Below, in pieces: positions 1-9,209 of a stretch of 35,749 bases of DNA. Within the stretch, counting starts at the first letter, position 1. Each line of letters begins with the position of its first letter. Where the stretch lies: the NCBI GenBank assembly GCA_031254295.1, contig JAIRUS010000008.1, positions 1-35,749 on the forward strand, read 5' to 3'. The position numbers and the translations under genes are program-made. This DNA comes from Streptococcaceae bacterium. Its GTDB lineage: Bacteria > Bacillota > Bacilli > Lactobacillales > Streptococcaceae. The notes beneath the pieces were generated by a model. The model was not told the DNA's origin, ran no database searches, and saw only the letters and a program-made list of their open reading frames with translations.

Positions 1-1086
1 TCCGTTGGGGCCAACAATGGCTACAGAGCCAAGTTTGCGCAGGTCAAGATTGATATTTTTAGCTAGAACTTCTTTCTCATAGCCGATTTTTACCTCTGCG
101 ACCTTTAAGACTTCATTACCTGAGCTCTTCTCTGATGAAAAGACCAGATTCATTGCCTTTCCAGATTTTGTTGGTGCATCTAGTCGTTCTATCTTATCCA
201 AGCGTTTTCGTCTTGACTGAGCCCTTTTCGTCGTTGAGGCACGCACCAAGTTTTTGGATACAAAGTCCTCAAGTGCTGCAATTTCTTTTTGCTGCTTTTC
301 ATATTCATTTTCTTGAGTAATCAAGTTAATCTCGCGCGCGGCTACATAAGCTGAATAATTTCCAACATAATCTGTCAAACGTCCACGTGAAAGGTCAAAA
401 ACTTCTGTCACGACACGATCTAGAAAATAGCGATCATGCGACACAATCAATAATGCTCCCCGATAATTCGTCAGATAATTCTCAAGCCAAGCCAAAGTTT
501 CGATATCCAAGTGGTTGGTCGGCTCATCTAAGACTAATAAATCTGGAGCTGTTAACAGCATTTTGGCGAGTGCTAGGCGTGTCTTCTGGCCGCCAGATAA
601 ACCAGAAATTTTGAAGTCCCACATTTCCTCTGGAAATTGAAAAGCGTTCAACATGGCTTTCAAATCCGACTCAAACGTATAGCCTCCATGACTACTAAAA
701 CTCTCATTTAGCAAATCATAACGCTTGACTAGACTTTCCAAGTCTTGACCTGAAACTTCTGCCATTTGAAGCTCCATCGCACGAAGCTCAGTTTCTTGCG
801 ATTGTAATTCTGAAAAGACCGACTCGAGTTCTTTCAAAACTGTTCTGTCAGAAGAAAGATTACTATTTTGAGCCAGATAACCGATTGTCGTAGACTTTTG
901 GACGATTACAGCCCCACTAGAAGGTTCTTCCTCTCCAACAATCATCTTCAATAAAGTTGATTTCCCAGCCCCATTTTTTCCAACCAAGGCAACTCTTGAT
1001 TTTTCCTGAATTGAAAATGAAATATTTTCAAATAAAACATCGGCTCCAAAAACACGCGCTAAATTATTTCCTTGTAAAACTATCAT
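1..1086 (-). CDS. ABC-F family ATP-binding protein, C-terminus truncated by the window edge
   Basis: Manual reverse-strand reading from ATG at 1086: MIVLQGNNLARVFGADVLFENISFSIQEKSRVALVGKNGAGKST (Walker A), then LSGGQKTRLALAKMLL...LLVLDEPTNHLDIETL, and a second GPNG at the edge. Two ABC domains and no TM segments. Confidence 0.93.
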   Translation of the reverse strand, partial: MIVLQGNNLARVFGADVLFENISFSIQEKSRVALVGKNGAGKSTLLKMIVGEEEPSSGAVIVQKSTTIGYLAQNSNLSSDRTVLKELESVFSELQSQETELRAMELQMAEVSGQDLESLVKRYDLLNESFSSHGGYTFESDLKAMLNAFQFPEEMWDFKISGLSGGQKTRLALAKMLLTAPDLLVLDEPTNHLDIETLAWLENYLTNYRGALLIVSHDRYFLDRVVTEVFDLSRGRLTDYVGNYSAYVAAREINLITQENEYEKQQKEIAALEDFVSKNLVRASTTKRAQSRRKRLDKIERLDAPTKSGKAMNLVFSSEKSSGNEVLKVAEVKIGYEKEVLAKNINLDLRKLGSVAIVGPNG

Positions 1087-1130
1087 TAAAATATTATAAC
1101 GTAATATTGTTCTATTTCAAACGAACTATC

Positions 1131-1157
1131 AAAAAAGCTTGGCCAAGCCAAACTTTT
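1131..1157 (-). terminator. Rho-independent terminator of the fru operon
   Basis: Minus strand AGTTTGGC-TTG-GCCAAGCT followed by a T run, just after the fruA stop. Confidence 0.6.
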
Positions 1158-1164
1158 ATATGTT

Positions 1165-3075
1165 TTATTTTTTCTTTTTCAGAGCGCCAAACATAATTCC
1201 AGATACAATTGCACCAATAAGGATAAAGAGCAGATACAAGAAAGGATTATTTGTCAAAGCAAGGACAAAGATTCCTCCGTGTGGCGCCATGAGTTTAATA
1301 CTTGCCATTCCAGTCAAAGCTCCTGCCAGTGCCGATCCGACCATAAATGATGGAATTGCGCGGGCTGGGTCAGACGCACCAAATGGAATAGAACCTTCTG
1401 TAATGAAGCTTAGCCCCATGACAATATTTGTCAGACCTGCATTGCGTTCTTCTTTTGTAAATTTATTTTTGAACAGGAGAACAGCCACTGTCGTTGCTAA
1501 TGGTGGAACCATACCGCCTGCCATAACAGCTGCCATCGTCACAGAACCTCCTGTTGCGACTGTGCTTGCCAGTGTTCCAGTTGCAAAGATATAGGCCGCT
1601 TTATTAATTGGACCGCCAAGATCAATCGCCATCATACCGCCGACGACAAGACCTAGAATTAAAGCCGAAGCGCCTGATAGACTCGCCAAAAAATTTGACA
1701 GCCCCGTATTGATTGCGGCCATTGGAATATTTACGAAAAGCATCAAAAAGCCTGTAATCAAAGTCCCAATCAAAGGATAGAGCAAGATAGCCTTGATTCC
1801 TTCAAGTGATTTTGGAAGTCCACTGAAAAGCTTACGCAATAGAAGAATCACACCGCCTGCTAGGAAACCGCCAACTAAAGCACCAAGAAAGCCTGATGGA
1901 ATTTGCTTCGTTGGATCTAAATGGCCAAAGGCGAGACCAGATGAAGCCATTGATCCTGCTACAAAGCCTGCTACGAGACCAGGCTTATCTGCAATCGAGT
2001 TAGCAATAAAACCAGCTAATACTGGAAGCATAAAGGCAAAGGCGGTAACTCCAATATTTTTAAAGTAAGCTGCAATCGGATGATAGACACCAAGTTGTGC
2101 CAAAGCTGAATGAGGCACGCCCATTGCTTGATCAATCAGAAAAGCGAGCGCAATCAAGATACCTCCACCAACAACAAATGGAAGCATAGCTGATACACCG
2201 CCCATCAGATGTTTGTAGAAAGCTGCCCCAAGTCCTGTTTTCTCTTCACCAGTTGACGCACTTGAATCACTCGCATCAGCTTCGTAAACTTTTTCCTTTC
2301 CTGATAAGGCACGTTGGATCAAGTTTTCTGGTTCACGAATTGCAGCCGCAACTGGAACTTGAACCATCTGTTTACCTGCAAAACGTGGCATGTCAATCTT
2401 TTTATCAGCTGCCACAATGACAGCATCAGCTTTTTTGATATCTTCAGCCGTCAGTTTATTATCAACACCACGCGCACCATTTGTTTCAACCTTGATGGCA
2501 ACGCCCATTTCAGCTGCTGTCTTCTTCAGAGATTCCTCAGCCATATAAGTATGGGCAATACCTGTCGTGCAGGCCGTCACCGCCACGAGATAATGCTCTG
2601 CATTTTCAACAGTTTTGATTTCTTCCTGTTTTTCTGAGAAAAGGGCGATGACATCACGTGGATGCTCAGCTTTACGTAATTTGTCTTGGAAGCCATCTTT
2701 CAAAAGATAAGTCGAAAGTTTTGCTAGAGCTTCTAAGTGTGTGTCATTGGCTCCTTCTGGGGCTGCAATCATAAAGAATAAGTCAACCGGCTTCCCATCA
2801 AGCGCCTCATAGTCCACGCCTGTCGCTGATTTGGCAAATAATACAACAGCTTCTTTAACAGCCGCATTTTTACTATGTGGCATGGCAATGCCATCTCCGA
2901 GACCTGTCGAAGTCTGTGCTTCACGTGCCATAATACCTGATTTGAAAGTTGCAAAATCTGACACGTAGCCCTTATCCACCAGCTTTTGAACCATTTCGTC
3001 AATCGCTGCTTCTTTTGAAGTTGCTGAAAGCTCCAGTATCATCAGCTCAGTTTTAAGCAAATCTTTTATTTCCAT
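1165..3075 (-). CDS. fruA: PTS fructose transporter subunit IIABC
   Basis: 636 aa; EIIA motif (GIAMPHSKNAAV), EIIB motif (VAVTACTTGIAHTYMAEESL), EIIC membrane domain; adjacent to fruK and fruR. Confidence 0.95.
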   Translation of the reverse strand: MEIKDLLKTELMILELSATSKEAAIDEMVQKLVDKGYVSDFATFKSGIMAREAQTSTGLGDGIAMPHSKNAAVKEAVVLFAKSATGVDYEALDGKPVDLFFMIAAPEGANDTHLEALAKLSTYLLKDGFQDKLRKAEHPRDVIALFSEKQEEIKTVENAEHYLVAVTACTTGIAHTYMAEESLKKTAAEMGVAIKVETNGARGVDNKLTAEDIKKADAVIVAADKKIDMPRFAGKQMVQVPVAAAIREPENLIQRALSGKEKVYEADASDSSASTGEEKTGLGAAFYKHLMGGVSAMLPFVVGGGILIALAFLIDQAMGVPHSALAQLGVYHPIAAYFKNIGVTAFAFMLPVLAGFIANSIADKPGLVAGFVAGSMASSGLAFGHLDPTKQIPSGFLGALVGGFLAGGVILLLRKLFSGLPKSLEGIKAILLYPLIGTLITGFLMLFVNIPMAAINTGLSNFLASLSGASALILGLVVGGMMAIDLGGPINKAAYIFATGTLASTVATGGSVTMAAVMAGGMVPPLATTVAVLLFKNKFTKEERNAGLTNIVMGLSFITEGSIPFGASDPARAIPSFMVGSALAGALTGMASIKLMAPHGGIFVLALTNNPFLYLLFILIGAIVSGIMFGALKKKK

Positions 3076-3076
3076 T

Positions 3077-3991
3077 TTAAATCTCCTTTATTTCTATCTT
3101 ATTGAAAATTTCATTGACAAATTCACGCGTTGGCATATCCGACGAGAAAGCCTTAGCGGTTCCACAAGCCACCCCTTGCTTGAAGGCTTTCACTGGATCT
3201 TGGGACTGACTATACTCGGCAATAAATCCTGCTACGGTTGAGTCACCAGCTCCGATTGAGTTCTTTAGTGTTCCTTTTACAACTGGCGCATAGTAGTTGC
3301 CTTGTTTTGTAAAAAGTAAAGCTCCCTCAGCTCCCATCGAAACGATGACATTTTGTGCGCCCATTACCAGCAATTTTTCTCCGTAAGGAATGATTTCTTC
3401 ATAGCTTTCAAAGTTTTCAGCAAAAATTTCAGCTAGCTCAGCCTTATTCGGCTTGATAACCAGAGGGCGGTCAGCTAAAGTTTTCAGTAACTTTTGACCA
3501 TCTACATCAATGGCAAACTCTGCGCCAGCCGCTTTTACTTTTTGAATCAAGGTCGCGTAAAAGTCCTCTCCTAGCACTTGAGGAATGTTTCCTGCAAACA
3601 CAATGCTATCAGACGGCTTCAAACGACCAAACTTAACTAAGAAATGTTGGATTTCTTCTTCCGTAATATCAGGGCCAAGTGCATCATAAGAGGTTTCTTC
3701 ATCTTGTTTTTTGACTTTTACATTAATGCGTGTCTGCCCATGAATCGGCGTGAATTCACTTACAACCCCATCTTGGGTCAAGTCATCTATGATGGCCTGT
3801 CCAGAAAAGCCACCAATAAAGCCTAGAGCAATGTTTGGAACGCCAAGTAAAGTCAACATACGACTTTCTAAGATTCCTTTTCCCCCAGCTGAAACTAGAG
3901 TATTGGAGGTCCGATTGACCCCACCAATCTCCACCTGATCATAACGCATAAAATAATCAAGTGCTGGATTGAGTGTTACAGTATAAATCAT
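3077..3991 (-). CDS. fruK: 1-phosphofructokinase
   Basis: 304 aa PfkB-family protein: MIYTVTLNPALDYFMR, SAGGKGILESRMLTLLG, and C-terminal GAGDSTVAGF. Confidence 0.95.
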   Translation of the reverse strand: MIYTVTLNPALDYFMRYDQVEIGGVNRTSNTLVSAGGKGILESRMLTLLGVPNIALGFIGGFSGQAIIDDLTQDGVVSEFTPIHGQTRINVKVKKQDEETSYDALGPDITEEEIQHFLVKFGRLKPSDSIVFAGNIPQVLGEDFYATLIQKVKAAGAEFAIDVDGQKLLKTLADRPLVIKPNKAELAEIFAENFESYEEIIPYGEKLLVMGAQNVIVSMGAEGALLFTKQGNYYAPVVKGTLKNSIGAGDSTVAGFIAEYSQSQDPVKAFKQGVACGTAKAFSSDMPTREFVNEIFNKIEIKEI

Positions 3992-4704
3992 TTATTTCCT
4001 TCTCTTTCTGTCAATAGCCTGACTTCATCAGGACTGGCAAATTTCACAAAACTTGTTTGGCTGATTTTGGACGAATCTAGTAACAAGAAACTTTTTTGAC
4101 TCTGCTTAATGGCTAAAGTTTTTACTGCAGCTTCTTCTTGGTCTGGCGTCATCGCCCCGATTTTTTCATCGTAGGCATTCGCCCCAAGGAAAGCCACATT
4201 GAAGTGATAACTACTCAGCTGTAACAAAGCTTGGGAGCCAACAACAGCATCTGTTGTCCGCTTTTGCTGACCTCCAAGTATATAGACAGTGCTATTCGGA
4301 TTTCGGATACTTAATAAATGCGTAATAGAGTTTGTCACAATTGTGATTTTAAGCGAAGACTGATTTATCTTCTCGGTTAAAAATCCTGTCGTTGAGCCTG
4401 CGTCCAAATAAATCACGTCTCCATTCTTTATTTTCCTGATTGCCTTTTCAGCAATTTTTTCCTTGGCCTGAATGTTTTTGGAAGATTTTTCAAATAATGA
4501 AGGTTCTTTGGAAAGTTCTTGCACAAGTTCAGCTCCACCATGCACCCGTCTCAATTTTCCTTCGGCCTCTAAATCATTCAAATCTCGACGCAAAGTCGAA
4601 AGCGACGCTACAGTCAGTTCACACAGTTCTTCTATAGTTGCTTGTTTTTGCTGCTTGAGCTTAAACATTATTTTTTCTTGTCGTTCAATTGCTAACATTT
4701 TCAC
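3988..4704 (-). CDS. fruR: DeoR-family transcriptional regulator of the fructose operon
   Basis: 238 aa: N-terminal DeoR HTH (ERQEKIMFKLKQQKQATIEELCELTVASLSTLRRDLNDLE), DeoRC sensor domain (DVIYLDAGSTTGFL); 4-nt overlap with fruK. Confidence 0.93.
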   Translation of the reverse strand: MKMLAIERQEKIMFKLKQQKQATIEELCELTVASLSTLRRDLNDLEAEGKLRRVHGGAELVQELSKEPSLFEKSSKNIQAKEKIAEKAIRKIKNGDVIYLDAGSTTGFLTEKINQSSLKITIVTNSITHLLSIRNPNSTVYILGGQQKRTTDAVVGSQALLQLSSYHFNVAFLGANAYDEKIGAMTPDQEEAAVKTLAIKQSQKSFLLLDSSKISQTSFVKFASPDEVRLLTEREGNK

Positions 4705-4743
4705 TCCTTGGATTTATTTAATTTATCATAACACTATTTTCAT

Positions 4744-4789
4744 TCAAAATCAATCAAAAGCTTTCAAAAATTATAAAAAAACTTCAAAA
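4744..4789. promoter_or_regulatory. Candidate FruR operator: phased TCAAAA repeats (TTTTGA on the fruR coding strand)
   Basis: TCAAAA at 4744, 4754, 4764 and 4784, with a degenerate TAAAAA at 4774; exact 10-bp spacing upstream of fruR. Confidence 0.6.
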
Positions 4790-4809
4790 TCTAAATTTTG
4801 AAGTTTTTT
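4774..4809. terminator. Terminator hairpin downstream of trxA
   Basis: aaaaaacttcaaaat-ctaa-attttgaagtttttt inverted repeat; A/T flanks allow function on either strand. Confidence 0.75.
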
Positions 4810-4822
4810 GTAAATGTAAACT

Positions 4823-5137
4823 TTAGGCAATCTCTTCCAAGATTTGTTTTATTTGAGCTTTTGTATGAACTCCTGCCTCTTGACGCACGACCTGACCGTC
4901 TTTCATGAAAAGCAAAGTAGGAATTGCCATGACACCAAAGCTTTGTGGCGTAAGAGGATTCTCATCAACGTCCATTTTCACGATTTTCAACTCTGACTCA
5001 TCGAGTTCCTCTGAAAGTTGTGACAGAATCGGCGCCTGCATGCGACAAGGACCGCACCAAGTCGCCCATAAATCTACCAAAACTGTACCTGTTGCTGTTT
5101 CTTCCGCAAAGTTTGTATCTGTTGCTATGTATTCCAT
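4823..5137 (-). CDS. trxA: Thioredoxin
   Basis: WCGPCRMQAP active site; likely start MEYIATD at 5137, preceded by AAAGGAG (the ORF track extends to 5167). Confidence 0.95.
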   Translation of the reverse strand: MEYIATDTNFAEETATGTVLVDLWATWCGPCRMQAPILSQLSEELDESELKIVKMDVDENPLTPQSFGVMAIPTLLFMKDGQVVRQEAGVHTKAQIKQILEEIA

Positions 5138-5235
5138 TTTTTTCTCCTTTGTGAGTATGTTAATCATAACATTTTAAGCTTAAATGGCAATTATTTTGCT
5201 CATAGCCTTAAAGAGTTTTACCCCATTCCATAACA

Positions 5236-7560
5236 TCACTTCAGAATTGCAATGGTTGCACCAGAACCACCAGCGTTCACTGGTGCATATTCAAAGCTCT
5301 TGACATGTTTATTCGCTTGGAGTTTCTGTTTCACCAAGTTACGAATAACTCCCGTACCGATTCCGTGAACAATCGTGACACTACTTAGATTAGCAAGTAA
5401 AGCTTGATCAATATAGTTATCAATCTCGAGATTTGCTTCTTCATAACGTGTCCCCCGCAAGTCCAATTGTGCTTTCACATTTGAGCTTACTTTTCGAGAG
5501 ATATTTTTATTTTTAGCAGACGGTTTTTCAACTGTATCTAGAACTTCTAGGTCACCCTCATCAACCTTAGCAGTAATTGTACCAATAGCCACCTGCCAGC
5601 GTCCATCTTTTTCAAGCCTTATTAATTTGCCACGTTGCCCAAAACTTGTCACAAGAACTTCTGCCCCTGCTTTTAGTCCACGACTGGCCTTGGCTTTTTT
5701 AAGCACGCGATTTTTCGATAAGTCAGGCACTAGTTTATCTAACTCTGCCATACCTGCAATCACTTCATGCGGTTTGAGTTGCATCTTATCATTTAGATTT
5801 TTTAAGATAGATTGTGCTTCCTCACGTGCCTTTCCAGCTATCTCAGCTGCTTTCTCGCGAGCGGATTCAATCATTTTATCTCGTTCTCTCTCAAAGCTTT
5901 TCTGATCACGTGTAAGTTGGCTATGAATTTTCTCACTATCTGTCTTAAGACGTTTGATTTCTGCTGTTGCTTCTTCTTGCTCATGTGCCTGAACTTCGAG
6001 ACGTTCTATCAGCCCATTAACATCTGTTTCAGTCTCGTTCATTTCCGACTTTGCGGTTTCAATAATTGACTCTGACAATCCCAGCCGTTTTGAAATTTCA
6101 ATGGCGTTTGAACGCCCTGGAATCCCCAGTAGAAGCCTGTAAGTTGGACGTAGCTTTTCAACGTCAAACTCCATTGAAGCATTTTCTACACCGTCTGTTT
6201 CAAGACCATAGGCCTTAAGTTCTGGATAGTGTGACGTCGCAAGGGTTTTGATATGATGTTGACCTAACTCTTCAAGAATGGCCTTAGCCAACGCTGCTCC
6301 TTCTTTTGGGTCTGTTCCTGCTCCCAACTCATCTAGTAATACTAAGCTCTTATGATCTGCCTGTTCCAAAATCTCAATCAGGTGTGTCATATGACTTGAG
6401 AAAGTTGATAAACTCTGCTCAATCGACTGCTCATCCCCAATATCCGCAAAGATTTCTTCAAAAATGGCAATTTTAGAGTTTTCTGCTGCTGTGATTGGCA
6501 GAGTCGATTGTGCCATCAAGGTAAGCAAGCCCAAGGTCTTCATCGTGATGGTTTTACCGCCTGTATTGGGACCTGTAATCACAATGGTATTCAAGTCGTT
6601 GGCAAAAAGAATGTCATTGCGGACAACTTTTCGTTGCTCAATCAATGGGTGTGCCGCTTGATATACATGAATTTCACCATCAGTTGAAAGTTCAGGGATT
6701 GTCGCTGCGTATTTTTTCATGAACTCAGACTTGGCTTTAATCAGATCGAATTTTCCAATCAACCATGAAGTCTGTTGTAACTCTGGAACGTAGTCCAGCA
6801 GTTTTTCAGATAATTCTGTATAGATACGCGCTACTTCATTTTTTTCTTCAATCTTCTTTTGGTTCAACGAATTATTGCGGGTTACAGCTGCATTGGGCTC
6901 AATAAACAAGGTCTGCCCAGAGCTTGAAATATCATGCACGACGCCTGGAATTTTAGATTTATTTCCTGCGCTGACAGGTAAGACTTTTCGTTCATTACGA
7001 ATCGTAATCAGATTCTCTGTCAGATCAGAAGCATGGCGACTGAGCATATCCTGCATTATCTTATCAATGGCAGACTCATCCTGCTTAATTGCTGTACGCA
7101 GCTCACTCAACTTTTTAGAAGCCGAATCCATGAGAACCCCTGCCTCATCAAAAACGGATAATAGCCTCGTAAGTTCCTTATTCTCAATAATTTTTTCTAA
7201 TGATTCTTCAAGATTTGGAAATTCTACATTCACAGCATTAGCAAAATATTGCTTAATTCTTGTTCCTGCAGAAATCAAACGCTTAATTGCTAGAAATTCT
7301 GGCCCGAAGAGACTGGCTTGAAGTTGCAGACGCTTAAGAATTTCTGTAACATCTTTGGTGCGTAAAATCGTGATAGGGCCGTTTTCAGCTACTACTTGAT
7401 TGAACTCTAATAACTCATCAAATTGTTTTTGGATTTTGTCCTTATCAAATAGAATTGCTAAATGGTCGAGTTCGTATCGCCCTTGTTCACTTGCTAAAAA
7501 AGGCGCAAATTGTGCCTTTACCAAGTCAAATTCTAAAGTTTTTAATATTTTTTTATTCAT
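5236..7560 (-). CDS. mutS2: Endonuclease MutS2
   Basis: 774 aa: Walker A TGPNTGGKT, LLDELGAGTDPKEGAALA, C-terminal Smr domain (LDLRGTRYEEA...IVHGIGTGVIRNLV). Confidence 0.96.
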   Translation of the reverse strand: MNKKILKTLEFDLVKAQFAPFLASEQGRYELDHLAILFDKDKIQKQFDELLEFNQVVAENGPITILRTKDVTEILKRLQLQASLFGPEFLAIKRLISAGTRIKQYFANAVNVEFPNLEESLEKIIENKELTRLLSVFDEAGVLMDSASKKLSELRTAIKQDESAIDKIMQDMLSRHASDLTENLITIRNERKVLPVSAGNKSKIPGVVHDISSSGQTLFIEPNAAVTRNNSLNQKKIEEKNEVARIYTELSEKLLDYVPELQQTSWLIGKFDLIKAKSEFMKKYAATIPELSTDGEIHVYQAAHPLIEQRKVVRNDILFANDLNTIVITGPNTGGKTITMKTLGLLTLMAQSTLPITAAENSKIAIFEEIFADIGDEQSIEQSLSTFSSHMTHLIEILEQADHKSLVLLDELGAGTDPKEGAALAKAILEELGQHHIKTLATSHYPELKAYGLETDGVENASMEFDVEKLRPTYRLLLGIPGRSNAIEISKRLGLSESIIETAKSEMNETETDVNGLIERLEVQAHEQEEATAEIKRLKTDSEKIHSQLTRDQKSFERERDKMIESAREKAAEIAGKAREEAQSILKNLNDKMQLKPHEVIAGMAELDKLVPDLSKNRVLKKAKASRGLKAGAEVLVTSFGQRGKLIRLEKDGRWQVAIGTITAKVDEGDLEVLDTVEKPSAKNKNISRKVSSNVKAQLDLRGTRYEEANLEIDNYIDQALLANLSSVTIVHGIGTGVIRNLVKQKLQANKHVKSFEYAPVNAGGSGATIAILK

Positions 7561-7586
7561 TATTATTGTTGTTATTACTTACTTAC

Positions 7587-8144
7587 TTAATATAATTTTA
7601 TATGCAGCATATTGCTGATAAATAGATGTAAAAGTGCATTTGAGGAAATTGGCGTATGCAGAACTATCCACTGTGCCAGTTGTGAAGATGAAAGAAAAGT
7701 TTGAAGCCCCGAAACTGGCAAGAGAGCCAGCAAAGTAAGGGCTAATTGTAAAGAAAAATAAGTTACAAGCAGGCTCAATATTCCTGCTATCCCTCGCCCA
7801 ATCTTACCAAAAGATAATAGCCTTCTATACCTTCGTACAACGAGCAAAAATAATCTCGCCACTATATTGGCTGAAATAAATAGCAATGAAAAGGCTACAG
7901 ATGCAAAAAAGGCCTGACTCGCTCCCGTTAGAACTGACTTACTGATAATTTGATAAGAGTCGCTAGGAACAGAAAGTTTCAGATAGCTTATCATTTTTAA
8001 AGCAAACTCTTGATAAAACAGGCTTGCGACTACAAATGAAAAGAGGCTCGCAAGCAAACTCATCAATTGTAAAAACAATCCACGACGCCAGCCTTTCATA
8101 AAAGAGAGAACGAGAAATACGATGATAATAAAAGTTAAGAGCAT
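7587..8144 (-). CDS. CvpA family membrane protein
   Basis: 185 aa, multi-TM, N-terminal MLLTFIIIVFLVLSFMKGWRRGLF typical of CvpA-like proteins; directly upstream of mutS2. Confidence 0.8.
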   Translation of the reverse strand: MLLTFIIIVFLVLSFMKGWRRGLFLQLMSLLASLFSFVVASLFYQEFALKMISYLKLSVPSDSYQIISKSVLTGASQAFFASVAFSLLFISANIVARLFLLVVRRYRRLLSFGKIGRGIAGILSLLVTYFSLQLALTLLALLPVSGLQTFLSSSQLAQWIVLHTPISSNALLHLFISNMLHIKLY

Positions 8145-8204
8145 TTTTTCTCCAATTATTTTAGATATCTAAAACTTGTTTATAAATTTAATTTTTTATA
8201 GAAG

Positions 8205-9185
8205 TTACTGCTTCTCTGCAAATAAAGATGAACTATGCCCATTTCTGATTTTATGCCCGAAGTCAATGTTTTTCGCAATGTCATTAATCGCAATAGCAGC
8301 TTCACCAAATCCGACAGAAATAAGCGGTAATTTCCCCTCATAGTCGCAAGCATCACCAGCTGCATAAATTCCTGTCAAATTCGTTCTCATGGCAACACCC
8401 GTACGAATCTTTCCTGTCCTTGACAGGTCAAGTGACTCAACTATTTGATTGTTTTCCGTCATAAAGCCATGAAAAACAAGAATCTTGTCAACATTAAGAT
8501 CGAATGGCTCGTCATCAGCTTTGATTTTTTTCAAGATTATTTGATTTTCTACTAAGGCCGAAATAACATAAGGAGTATGTAATTGAATTTTTGAGTTTTC
8601 AAGTTGTGCAACTGTATTTTCAATAGCTCGAAATTCATTCCGGCGATGAATCAAATGTACTTCTGAAGCAACGCCCTCTAACATGAGAGACCAGTCTAGG
8701 GCTGAATCTCCCCCACCAAAAATAGCAACTTTTTTATCACGATAGTCTTCAATATTTTTCACAAAATACGAAAGCAATCCAGATTCACGCGCAACAACTT
8801 CTCCTTCGACTTGTAAAAGGCGAGGCTTTAGCAGACCATTCCCTGTCGTAACTAAAAGGCTTTTTGCCAGATAAGTTTCTACCGATGTGCTAATTTCAAA
8901 TAAATCTTCCCGTCTCTCGACCTTTAAAACTTGCACACCACAAGCGAGGTCATATGAGACCAACTCGAGTTGAGCCAAGAGATTCTCACGGAGTTGACTT
9001 CCCTTGATTTCAGGGATTCCAGCAATATCAAAAATTTTCTTTTCTGGATATAGATGATAAGGCTGGCCGCCTACTTCATCAAAATTTTCGAGAATCTGAA
9101 CCGAAAGCCCGCGCATTCCTGCATAATAAGCCGCATAAAGCCCAACTGGTCCAGCTCCAATAATTATTAAATCATGAATTTTCAT
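8205..9185 (-). CDS. Ferredoxin-NADP reductase type 2 / thioredoxin-reductase-like NAD(P)/FAD oxidoreductase
   Basis: 326 aa: GAGPVGLYAAYYAGMRG FAD-binding, GGQPYHLYPEK, GGGDSALDW NAD(P) motif, and IYAAGDACDYEGKLPLISVGFGEAAIAIN; no CxxC. Confidence 0.9.
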   Translation of the reverse strand: MKIHDLIIIGAGPVGLYAAYYAGMRGLSVQILENFDEVGGQPYHLYPEKKIFDIAGIPEIKGSQLRENLLAQLELVSYDLACGVQVLKVERREDLFEISTSVETYLAKSLLVTTGNGLLKPRLLQVEGEVVARESGLLSYFVKNIEDYRDKKVAIFGGGDSALDWSLMLEGVASEVHLIHRRNEFRAIENTVAQLENSKIQLHTPYVISALVENQIILKKIKADDEPFDLNVDKILVFHGFMTENNQIVESLDLSRTGKIRTGVAMRTNLTGIYAAGDACDYEGKLPLISVGFGEAAIAINDIAKNIDFGHKIRNGHSSSLFAEKQ

Positions 9186-9209
9186 TTCTCACTAATTATA
9201 GCAAATTGG

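Noticed and set aside
1139-1594. 151-aa plus-strand ORF
   Set aside because: Fully antisense to fruA, which has clear EIIC homology; biased composition typical of an antisense reading frame.
6875-7321. 148-aa plus-strand ORF
   Set aside because: Antisense to mutS2; no plausible domain.
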